A stretch of DNA of 8,384 nt from Cytophagales bacterium (GTDB lineage Bacteria; Bacteroidota; Bacteroidia; Cytophagales; Cyclobacteriaceae). The notes beneath the pieces were generated by a model. That model was not told the origin of the DNA, searched no databases, and saw nothing but the letters and a program-made list of their open reading frames with translations. A program made the translations under genes and the position numbers. The number at the start of each line of letters is the position of its first letter. The stretch's first letter is position 1. Of the stretch, positions 1 to 6,886 are shown in pieces. The stretch lies in contig DNZD01000354.1 of the NCBI GenBank assembly GCA_003504855.1, positions 1-8,384 on the forward strand. The letters run 5' to 3'.

Positions 1-442
1 TCTTCAGCGTGAGGTCCATGATCTGAACCATCTTCTTCCGGTCGGTGTGCGGATATTCCCGGCATGCCTTGGGGCGATCGGCATATACCATGCAGTAATT
101 ATCCGGGCCCAGAAACGGGCAGGGAGCAACCTTGAGCACAAAATCCTTGTCTTCATCTATGCGCAGGTATTTCTCCACGAAGTCACCGGGCTTCATCTTC
201 AGGGCCCTGGCCACTCGTTCAATGTCGGTTTGATAAAAGATCGGACTGGTTGTTTTGCAGCAATTCGCACACGTGAGACAGTCCACCTGTTCGAACACGT
301 CGTGGTGGGCCTGATGAAAGGCATCATCGACAGTTCTGGCATCTTTTTTCTTCAACCCAAGAAGAAATTTTTTGTTTTCAGCGGCCTTCTGCCCGGCCCT
401 TTCGTGATGACGTGTCAGGTCCATGGCGGGTGTACTACTCAT
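1..442 (-). CDS. YkgJ-family cysteine cluster protein (3' end cut by window edge)
   Basis: The first 147 residues are present; the C-terminus lies beyond the left edge. After a charged, lysine-rich N-terminal helix region (about residues 10-50) comes the family signature CLTCANCC (C55, C58, C61, C62), followed by C108 in APCPFLG, C117 in NYCMVY and C127 in RPKACREYP. This is the pattern of the CxxCxxCC (YkgJ-like) family, thought to bind zinc or iron through the conserved cysteines; the exact biochemical role is unknown. No signal peptide is visible, so it is probably cytoplasmic. The ATG at 442 is chosen because AGGAAAG lies 6 bases before it; a second in-frame ATG exists at 424. Its start overlaps the end of the upstream 36-residue membrane ORF by 8 bases, which suggests translational coupling. 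It is the last visible gene of the addA-addB operon. Family assignment is confident, function is not. Confidence 0.9.
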   Translation of the reverse strand, partial: MSSTPAMDLTRHHERAGQKAAENKKFLLGLKKKDARTVDDAFHQAHHDVFEQVDCLTCANCCKTTSPIFYQTDIERVARALKMKPGDFVEKYLRIDEDKDFVLKVAPCPFLGPDNYCMVYADRPKACREYPHTDRKKMVQIMDLTLK

Positions 443-545
443 CTTCGTCTTTCCTGGACCAACTGGTAATGACGCGATAAATCATCAGGACGAATAGTCC
501 GGTAATAACAACCGCAAAAAGAGCACCAATCACCCTGGACAACAT
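435..545 (-). CDS. Putative 36-residue single-pass membrane microprotein
   Basis: This short frame begins at the ATG at 545 and ends at TAG (437-435). The product starts MLSRVIGALFAVV, continues as one unbroken hydrophobic stretch (about residues 5-23, with only R4 before it), and ends in a polar tail WSRKDEDE. That is the shape of a small bitopic inner-membrane protein, not of random sequence. It starts 31 bases past the addB stop codon and its own stop overlaps the next gene's ATG (shared ATGAGTAG), so it fills the gap between addB and the YkgJ-like gene with the spacing of a real operon gene. No clear Shine-Dalgarno precedes it. I do not recognise a family. It has a superficial resemblance to small subunits such as CcoQ of cbb3 oxidases, but nothing in the context supports that. 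An alternative is a leader ORF that only delivers ribosomes to the downstream start. Confidence 0.6.
   Translation of the reverse strand: MLSRVIGALFAVVITGLFVLMIYRVITSWSRKDEDE
449..455 (-). promoter_or_regulatory. Ribosome binding site for the YkgJ-family gene
   Basis: The minus strand reads AGGAAAG here, 6 bases before the ATG at 442. It is the only convincing Shine-Dalgarno sequence in the window, lies inside the coding sequence of the 36-residue membrane ORF, and supports the ATG at 442 over the one at 424. Confidence 0.5.
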
Positions 546-575
546 AGCACAATCAACGCCCGAAGTACGTTAAAA

Positions 576-3425
576 TCAATTGCGGTAACAAATCTGCCGA
601 TAAGGGCAGTACTCGCAATTTTTTTCATTACGCGTTTGTCGAAAGGGAATTTCCGGATTGAAGAGCTCCTCCAGCAATCTTTTCAGCAGGCTCTCAAATT
701 GTTCCACAAACGGAGTCATGTCGCCGATGGGTTTTTTATTCATGGAGAATCCAAAATGCAACTCTTCTTCGAACAAGTTGGCTCGGGTTAGCAAGCCGGG
801 AATCAATTGTAAGCCATTCACCGGGTGATTGGCCCGGTACAGCAGTGCGTACAAGAAAGTCTGGAATACTGCCTTGTTTCTGCTTTTGTCTTCTCCGTCA
901 AACAGGGACTCAATGGATGAGAATTCAAGTTTGTCGCCTCCGGTTTTGTAGTCAATCACCCGCAACACATTGTCTTTCAAATCGAGGCGGTCGATGGTAC
1001 CACTCAGTACCGCCTGCCCCGGCGCATGGGAGATTTTTGCGTAATACGTCAATCCTCCTTTTTCGAGCCCTTCAATGGTAAATGGCGCGTACGCCTTGTC
1101 GTGCCTCAGGATAGCCTCGGCAAAACTCATTACCACTTCCCGGACAATGAGCCGTTGCCCCTCATATACTACCTCACCCTTTGTTCCTGACAAGTGAATA
1201 AAATACTCATTGATCAGCTTATCAATCACGGTCTCAGCATGATTCAAGTCACTCGGCTCAATGATTTTGTTTTTGTTCGTGGCGACAACCCCCTCATAAA
1301 ACTTCTGCATCACATGATGCAATAACAACCCAAAAGAGCGGGCGTTGATATCATCATCCACCTCTTCCAATTCTTTGATGCGTGCGATATACCGAAAATA
1401 AAAACGCAAGGAGCACTGGACATATGTATTCAGGGCCGAAGGTGAAATTCCCTTGGAGCTATCTGTGACCTCGTTGAGGCGCTCGAGGCCCTGAAGGGCA
1501 AACTCATCCTTGGGGATTTCAATGGCCCTGAGCGGAGTCGGTTGCACGGCAGTCTGCAACACCCGATGCTTGATGTTCCAGCCTGACTCAAACAGCAACT
1601 GCTGCAAGAACCGGCTTTTTTCCCCCTGCCCGAGCACATCGGTTTCCGTATTGTAAAACAGATATACGTTTTCAGCCCGCTGCAGTATCCGATAAAAAAG
1701 ATAGGCGTACATGGCGTCCTGATGCTCGGTTGTTGGTAATTGATATGCTTTGCGGATTGTAAATGGGACATATGAAGAGCGGTGTCCACCAGCTGGCAAG
1801 GCACCTTCATTCATAGACAGGATAAATACATTCTTGAAATCAAGATTACGGGTCTCCAACACACCCATCACCTGCAAACCTGACAAGGGTTCTCCAACAA
1901 ATGGAATCTTTTGTGCCCGGACCAACTGTCGGAACAGCCGGAGAAATGATTTCCAGATTTCCTTTTCCTTCTTCGCCGGCGGAAATTCATTATACGCCGC
2001 TTCTTCCACTGTCCAGACTTCGCCGAGTCGATTGATCAATTTCAGAAACTGCAACACGTATTCTTTGTCAAGGGCGGTGAGTTGCGGAAGTCCTCCCAGA
2101 GCGTACATGATATCATGAAGATATCCTATGATGGATTGGCCCGATATGGGCTGAAAGATGACACCAAACAAAAGAGGACCGATCTGCATCTCTTCAGCCG
2201 GTACGGTGAACTTCTTATTCTCGACAATTTCTTTGCGGCGACCTGAGGCCAGCACAGGGTCGGCAGCCAGCACATAAGGATGACCGAGCAACGCAAGCAC
2301 ATGGCGTTGGTTAAATCGACTCTCGCGCTGGTTGACTTGAAGCTCCGCCAATTGTTCAATCAGGTTAAAGACCGGTGTGCTGGCCAGCGGAAATCCCATG
2401 GTGACATTCATGGTTTTTACCTCAACCGCCAATCCGTGCAGTACGGGGAGCAACATCTTTTCATCAGGGAGTACGATGAGGGTCTCCTCCGGGATCATGC
2501 CCTTGGCCAGTAGTTCACCAACAGTTTGTGCCATCAATTTGGCCTGACCGACCAACTGGGAAGCTCCCAAAATCGACACATTCTTGGGGCGGGAAAAATT
2601 CCCGGGGATATCCTTCGGGAATGTCTTCCCCAGCACGGCATGCATCTGATACTGCCGGAAAAAGACGCCAGCCTCCTGCGCCGTATCATTGAGGTAATAA
2701 CTATCGACATCCCAACGCACTTTTCCTGTACCCTTGGTCAGGTAGGCCGTCATAAGCTTTTCTTCGGCGGAGGTCAGTGCATTGAATCCGGCGAAAACCA
2801 CAGGACCAGAAACCAGTTGATCCAGCGGCCCTTCCGCTACTGTGCGCTGGAGCATCCCGTCATACGCCAGGTTTTCGGTCGACAGGCTATTCCTGAATTC
2901 CCGGTAAACGGCGGGCAAGTGACGCCAGGTATCCAGAAATTTCTTCTTGTTGGAAGTGAGGTTAGCCTGAAAGGGTCCCCAGAAGCTTTCGAGAAATTCG
3001 ATCTGCTGTTCGGTGAGATACTCAAAGGCCGCATCCATTTCTTTCTGATTACTGAGGTCTCTGAACACCTGTTCGGCGCTGACCAGGTATTTGTCCATCT
3101 CATCGAAATCACGCAGCAGCATCTCTCCCCAGAAGTAGAACTGGTCAAACGTTTCCGTAGTGGTACGCTTCATCACTTCGCCATAGATGTGATACAACCG
3201 ATGAACCAATTCCAACTTGTCCGGCACCCGCACTTGGCTATGCCGGGCAAACAATTCTTCAATGGTAATCAATTGCGGCGCGAACGCCGGCTTTTCCAGC
3301 AACTGGCTCAGGTGATGGCGGAAGTACAGAACGGCCCTTCGGTTTGGAAATACCACGGTGAGGTTTTCCCAAGCCGGGTGATCCTTCTTGATCTGCTCTG
3401 CTAATTCGTAAAGAAATTGTTTCAT
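576..3425 (-). CDS. addB: AddB-like subunit of the AddAB helicase-nuclease (PD-(D/E)XK, Fe-S)
   Basis: 949 residues. It is the second subunit of the double-strand-break end-processing enzyme, which with AddA degrades and unwinds DNA ends to prepare a 3' tail for RecA. The N-terminus (TVVFPNRRAVLYF, residues 23-35) has the fold landmark of AddB/RecC-type inactivated helicases but no Walker A GKT/GKS. A second landmark is VFILSMNEGALP (N at 539). The C-terminal nuclease domain begins at SPSALNTYVQC (C671), has LLHHVMQ, GTIDRLD (D812), IDYKTG (D825, K827) and a QTFLYALLY helix, then CEYCPYRQIC (C937, C940, C946). The four cysteines match the Fe-S staple of AddB and Cas4 nucleases, and the D-X12-D-X-K site looks complete. 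The start is taken as the ATG at 3425, two bases after the addA stop; a TTG at 3431 overlapping that stop would add two residues. No strong Shine-Dalgarno is seen, so re-initiation after addA is likely. Confidence 0.92.
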   Translation of the reverse strand: MKQFLYELAEQIKKDHPAWENLTVVFPNRRAVLYFRHHLSQLLEKPAFAPQLITIEELFARHSQVRVPDKLELVHRLYHIYGEVMKRTTTETFDQFYFWGEMLLRDFDEMDKYLVSAEQVFRDLSNQKEMDAAFEYLTEQQIEFLESFWGPFQANLTSNKKKFLDTWRHLPAVYREFRNSLSTENLAYDGMLQRTVAEGPLDQLVSGPVVFAGFNALTSAEEKLMTAYLTKGTGKVRWDVDSYYLNDTAQEAGVFFRQYQMHAVLGKTFPKDIPGNFSRPKNVSILGASQLVGQAKLMAQTVGELLAKGMIPEETLIVLPDEKMLLPVLHGLAVEVKTMNVTMGFPLASTPVFNLIEQLAELQVNQRESRFNQRHVLALLGHPYVLAADPVLASGRRKEIVENKKFTVPAEEMQIGPLLFGVIFQPISGQSIIGYLHDIMYALGGLPQLTALDKEYVLQFLKLINRLGEVWTVEEAAYNEFPPAKKEKEIWKSFLRLFRQLVRAQKIPFVGEPLSGLQVMGVLETRNLDFKNVFILSMNEGALPAGGHRSSYVPFTIRKAYQLPTTEHQDAMYAYLFYRILQRAENVYLFYNTETDVLGQGEKSRFLQQLLFESGWNIKHRVLQTAVQPTPLRAIEIPKDEFALQGLERLNEVTDSSKGISPSALNTYVQCSLRFYFRYIARIKELEEVDDDINARSFGLLLHHVMQKFYEGVVATNKNKIIEPSDLNHAETVIDKLINEYFIHLSGTKGEVVYEGQRLIVREVVMSFAEAILRHDKAYAPFTIEGLEKGGLTYYAKISHAPGQAVLSGTIDRLDLKDNVLRVIDYKTGGDKLEFSSIESLFDGEDKSRNKAVFQTFLYALLYRANHPVNGLQLIPGLLTRANLFEEELHFGFSMNKKPIGDMTPFVEQFESLLKRLLEELFNPEIPFRQTRNEKNCEYCPYRQICYRN

Positions 3426-3427
3426 CG

Positions 3428-6400
3428 TCAAAAGAGCCCCAACTGTTTATCATCCTTCACTTTGGTCGCCCTAGTGCTCCTCTGGTGCACCGCCACCACA
3501 TCCATATCACGCAGGTACAGGAGATAACCCTCCACCTCGGTGTAACCCATTTTCCTGAGAATATCGATGTACGCCTTCACCTGCTGCTGATCCGAGGAAG
3601 ATTTGTCTCCAGTTTTATAGTCAATAATAATTGCCTTATTGTCTTTGATCAACAATCGGTCAATCCGGTTTTCCGCTCCCCCCGGAAGAAGAATGGGAAC
3701 CTCCGTTTTCACCATCCATTCTTCGGAAAACCAAAGACTCACCGTTGGGTGCTGCATCAATTTTTCCAGATGTGCCGACACATCCTTGCATTCATCGGAT
3801 TGCAGATAGCCATCCTCAACCCGCGATTGGACCGCATTCTTCCAGTCTTTGCTGTATTTGATGCGGGAAAGAACGGCGTGCAGGTGAATTCCATAATTAA
3901 TTTTGGTTCGTGCGTCGGACTCCGGCTTAAAAAAGGAAGCCCCACTTTGGCGAATGACCAACGCATCGCGCCAGCGCCCTACGGCATAGGAAGTCATGAC
4001 ATCCGGTGTTACCGATGAAGGTTCTGATTGTTTTTCAATTTTGATTTCCCCGATCGAATATTCCATGGCGGCGGCGTTCCAGTTTGGCAGCAGTTCAGGA
4101 TCACCCTGGAGGGCGTCATACACCAAACGCGATACGGTGTTTTTGGTTGGGCCACTTTTTCCACTGGTGGCCAGCATGATCAAACCGGACTCCGCGCGCG
4201 TAAATGCCACATAAAGCAGGTTAAGGTTGTCCAGCAATGCCCTTGAATGTTCCTGCTGATAGGCATCCGCAAAGACGGTGTCTTTTAATTTGGATGAATA
4301 CTTTATCGGCATATAACCGGCTTGATTCAATGGTGCCTCATCGGTCTTCACCCAAAGCCGGGGTGGATTAAACCCCTGATGATCCGTTGTCCAGGAGCAA
4401 AATGGGATGATGACATACTTGAACTGCAGACCCTTGGACTTATGGATGGTCAGAATCTGCATGGCATCGGAGTCAGCAGACACCTTGATGGAAGTCTTCT
4501 CACTCTCCCGGTTTTCCTCCCACCAGGAGAGAAACGAAGCCAGGTCATTTCGTTCCCGGCTGTAAAACTCCAATACGAGATCCTGAAAGGCCTGCAGGTA
4601 AGCCAACTCTCCCTGCACAGTCCCAATATTGAATATCCGGATCAGGGTCTCTGTCAATTCAAAGAGGGGCAATTTTTTCAATGACAACTTCTGTCGGACA
4701 AACTCATCCGGAAGTTGATTTTCAAAGACTATAGAGTTTGTCGCCTTAAAAACATCCTCCAAGGGTCGATCCGGTGTATGCAGACGGGCGAACTCGAAGG
4801 CAACCTGGGCTTTGGCAACATGGTTCTCTGTGTCGAGTAAATAGCGCATGGCCCCCAGCAACAAGTTCACTGTTGCCGCACCCTCCAACCGGAGGGACTC
4901 ATTGGAGATCACATCATATGCACAATCCGGATGGACTTTGTCGGTCTCCTTGACATGCAGCAGATGATCAGCTACTTTCTGACCATCATTATTGGTTCTC
5001 ACTAAGATGGCAATGTCTCTTAATGCCGCACCGGCCAATTGCAGTTTCTCGATGTAAGATGTCATGGCGGCGAGGGAGATTTCATCCGACGACTGATCTT
5101 CCTCCTTCTGCAGGAATGTGATCCGGACAAATCCATTTTCCGTTCGATTAATTTCCTGCTGCACGTCCCCGTACGCCTCCTTGGCAAATGGTTCTGCCAT
5201 TTGAACCGGGATGGTGCGAAAGACAGCGTTGTTAAACCGGACCACTGCCTGTGCGCTCCTGAAATTCCTGTTCAGGTTTTTCTTATCAACCCGGCCGGCT
5301 CCGACCTGGTTCTCCACTTGTTGTTGCAGCAAAGTCAAGTCACCGCTTCTCCATCTGTAAATGGACTGCTTAACATCCCCGACAATTAGACTGGGGTACA
5401 TCTGGTCGAGGCCGTTGACCAACAAGGGAAGAAAGTTCCTCCACTGTAATCCAGAGGTGTCCTGAAATTCGTCAATCAGGTAGTTGCGGTAAAAGGAGCC
5501 GATCTTCTCATAAACAAACGGGGTATCGCTATCCCGAATTATACCATTCAGAAATGCGGGAGCATCCGCGAGCAGCATGACGTTGTTTTCGTATTTGTAT
5601 TCTTGCAGTTTCCGGGAGAGGTCGGATACGAGGCCGAATACATAGAGATTATCCAGGACTAATTCAGCCGACAGTGCTGTCGGGTATTCCTGATCATATA
5701 ACTGAATAATGGATTTAACTTTCCCCACCAACGACTGCTCTGCCTCAAGTTGTATCTCTTTGTATTTAAGCGACTTTGCCTTAGGCCAGTCGCGCGCACT
5801 TGTAAAATCATCTCTGAAATTTGTACCCGGAGGAACCATTTCGGCAATTGACGACTTCGACGCATACAAGTGTAAGTTCTTAATCAGTCCTTTGCCACTG
5901 TTTTTCAGATCTTCAGGTGTCCATCCGCGGGCATCAAGTGTTGTCAGTATTTCGTTGGCGGGGATTGAAATTCTATTCTGAAACGATCTCTTGATCTTCA
6001 ATAGCTCTTGCTGGAGATGAGTGAAGAATTTTGGATCATCGGTATTCTTCCGGAGTTCCAATTCAATGGTTCTAAACTCCTCCCTGAAAATTTCTTGTGA
6101 AAATTCGAGTAAGCTCTTCCTGAAATCCCATTTCTTGTCATTTTCCAGGTTCTCTTTGGCAAACTTCACTACCCAATGGGTAAGGTTCTTATTATCGGGG
6201 CCGACTTCATCGATCAGATTTTCTATGACTTCCTCCATGACGGCGTCCCGGTCTACCTCCAGGCGATAATCTCCCATCAGTCCGGCTTCGCGGGTAAACG
6301 AGCGTATCACCTTCTGAAAAAACGCATCGATGGTGCTGATGGCAAACTGATCGTAGTTGTGCAATATCTCCGAGCGGAGTTCTGCACAATGCTGTTGAAA

Positions 6401-6652
6401 GGTGGGGACATCGAGGTGCAGTTCCTGCTGCAACTCCGCAGCCATCGGGTCCTTTGATTCAACCGTAAATTCATCCAGGTAATCCAGAATCCGGTCCTTC
6501 ATTTCCTGGGTTGCTTTGTTGGCAAACGTTACCGCAAGGATATGCCTGAAATAACTAGCCCGGTTTCGCAAGGCCAATTTCAAATATTCCTTGGCCAGGG
6601 TGCGCGTTTTACCGGAGCCGGCAGAAGAACGATAGATGGTGAATGGTCGCAA
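3428..6652 (-). CDS. addA: AddA-like UvrD-family helicase with C-terminal nuclease
   Basis: About 1074 residues. It is the ATP-driven motor and one nuclease of the AddAB complex for recombinational repair of double-strand breaks. Superfamily 1A motifs occur in order: Walker A SSAGSGKT (K15), VTFANKAT (41-48), ISTIDAFF (105-112), Walker B LIDEFQDT (D394, E395), VGDVKQSIYRWRSGD (about 424-438), NRNFRS, LTIHKSKGLQF (about 730-742) and LYVAFTRAE (R819). The C-terminus has a PD-(D/E)XK nuclease: NRIDRL (D998), IDYKTG (D1011, K1013) and QVKAYIDIL. The nuclease spacing D-X12-D-X-K is the same as in the neighbouring AddB. The start is uncertain. The frame stays open back to a TTG at 6766, but that adds a hydrophobic stretch plus PIPNPQPSSPIPNP, which is only the translation of a heptamer repeat, and the TTG sits inside the likely promoter. 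The TTG at 6652 (MRPFTIYRSSAGSGKT) places Walker A where helicases of this family normally have it; there is no ATG or GTG between the two. Confidence 0.93.
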   Translation of the reverse strand: MRPFTIYRSSAGSGKTRTLAKEYLKLALRNRASYFRHILAVTFANKATQEMKDRILDYLDEFTVESKDPMAAELQQELHLDVPTFQQHCAELRSEILHNYDQFAISTIDAFFQKVIRSFTREAGLMGDYRLEVDRDAVMEEVIENLIDEVGPDNKNLTHWVVKFAKENLENDKKWDFRKSLLEFSQEIFREEFRTIELELRKNTDDPKFFTHLQQELLKIKRSFQNRISIPANEILTTLDARGWTPEDLKNSGKGLIKNLHLYASKSSIAEMVPPGTNFRDDFTSARDWPKAKSLKYKEIQLEAEQSLVGKVKSIIQLYDQEYPTALSAELVLDNLYVFGLVSDLSRKLQEYKYENNVMLLADAPAFLNGIIRDSDTPFVYEKIGSFYRNYLIDEFQDTSGLQWRNFLPLLVNGLDQMYPSLIVGDVKQSIYRWRSGDLTLLQQQVENQVGAGRVDKKNLNRNFRSAQAVVRFNNAVFRTIPVQMAEPFAKEAYGDVQQEINRTENGFVRITFLQKEEDQSSDEISLAAMTSYIEKLQLAGAALRDIAILVRTNNDGQKVADHLLHVKETDKVHPDCAYDVISNESLRLEGAATVNLLLGAMRYLLDTENHVAKAQVAFEFARLHTPDRPLEDVFKATNSIVFENQLPDEFVRQKLSLKKLPLFELTETLIRIFNIGTVQGELAYLQAFQDLVLEFYSRERNDLASFLSWWEENRESEKTSIKVSADSDAMQILTIHKSKGLQFKYVIIPFCSWTTDHQGFNPPRLWVKTDEAPLNQAGYMPIKYSSKLKDTVFADAYQQEHSRALLDNLNLLYVAFTRAESGLIMLATSGKSGPTKNTVSRLVYDALQGDPELLPNWNAAAMEYSIGEIKIEKQSEPSSVTPDVMTSYAVGRWRDALVIRQSGASFFKPESDARTKINYGIHLHAVLSRIKYSKDWKNAVQSRVEDGYLQSDECKDVSAHLEKLMQHPTVSLWFSEEWMVKTEVPILLPGGAENRIDRLLIKDNKAIIIDYKTGDKSSSDQQQVKAYIDILRKMGYTEVEGYLLYLRDMDVVAVHQRSTRATKVKDDKQLGLF

Positions 6653-6660
6653 GAAAATAA

Positions 6661-6705
6661 AGGGATTAGGGATTGGGGATGAGGGTTGGGGATTGGGGAT
6701 TGGGA
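6661..6705 (-). repeat. Degenerate CCCCAAT heptamer repeat, G-quadruplex-prone
   Basis: Read on the minus strand, the tract is TCCCAAT, CCCCAAT, CCCCAAC, CCTCAT (one base short), CCCCAAT, CCCTAAT and a partial CCCT. It ends 9 bases before the preferred addA start, so it should lie in the addA 5' untranslated region. The plus strand holds seven runs of three or four G separated by two to four bases (6662-6664, 6669-6671, 6675-6678, 6683-6685, 6688-6691, 6695-6698, 6702-6704), a textbook G-quadruplex pattern on the template strand for addA. The unit resembles STRR1 (CCCCA(A/G)T), described in heterocystous cyanobacteria; any relation is an inference. Confidence 0.8.
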
Positions 6706-6763
6706 GACAAGCAATATGAAAAACAACACTGAAAACCTGAGACAGTAATTTTAAGATGACGAT

Positions 6764-6795
6764 CAAAAATTACGAATTAGTGACGGGCTCACAAT
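6764..6795 (-). promoter_or_regulatory. Candidate Bacteroidota-type promoter for addA operon
   Basis: On the minus strand ATTG (6795-6792, -33-like) is followed after 19 bases by TAATTTTTG (6772-6764), one base longer than the -7 consensus TAnnTTTG. The spacing fits the usual 19-21. Transcription would start near 6757, giving an untranslated leader of about 105 bases that includes the heptamer repeat. The -7 element overlaps the upstream in-frame TTG at 6766, which argues against that codon as the translation start. Confidence 0.45.
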
Positions 6796-6796
6796 A

Positions 6797-6806
6797 CCCT
6801 GCAGGG
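6797..6806. other. Perfect 10-base palindrome CCCTGCAGGG
   Basis: A perfect dyad lies between the two divergent genes, two bases upstream of the -33-like element of the addA promoter. The location would suit an operator for a dimeric regulator, but a single short palindrome without a second copy is weak evidence. Confidence 0.2.
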
Positions 6807-6837
6807 ATTAATCGCATCGTAAAACTGGATTGGAAAA

Positions 6838-6871
6838 TTTGCAGAACTATCGATTGAAATGCATACATTTA
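6838..6871 (+). promoter_or_regulatory. Weak candidate promoter for the patatin-like gene
   Basis: TTTG (6838-6841) is followed after 22 bases by TACATTTA (6864-6871), which matches five of the six fixed positions of TAnnTTTG. Spacing is slightly long and the resulting leader before the ATG at 6887 would be very short, so this is tentative. The rest of the divergent region (6653-6886) shows no ORF, RNA gene or terminator that I can support. Confidence 0.25.
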
Positions 6872-6886
6872 AATAATTCTGTCCCT

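Noticed and set aside
47..469. 140-codon open frame on the plus strand
   Set aside because: The minus strand here encodes the clear CxxCxxCC family protein plus the small membrane ORF; the plus frame shows no motif.
555..575. Possible terminator between addB and the 36-residue ORF
   Set aside because: Only a 4-base AACG/CGTT stem can be drawn, with no U-run after it.
2526..3404. 292-codon open frame on the plus strand opposite addB
   Set aside because: It lies fully antisense to a motif-rich gene, has no recognisable domain, and its composition is what reverse reading of addB gives.
3485..4018. 177-codon open frame on the plus strand
   Set aside because: It is antisense to the AddA nuclease domain, which carries the conserved IDYKTG site.
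6661..6705. CRISPR-like or telomere-like array
   Set aside because: The units are heptamers without spacers, and the tract is internal to a gene-dense region, so a degenerate microsatellite is the simpler reading.
6653..6766. Signal peptide or lipoprotein-like N-terminus on AddA
   Set aside because: The hydrophobic run followed by a Cys comes from translating the leader and repeat; a DNA helicase-nuclease is cytoplasmic and the supposed start overlaps a promoter element.
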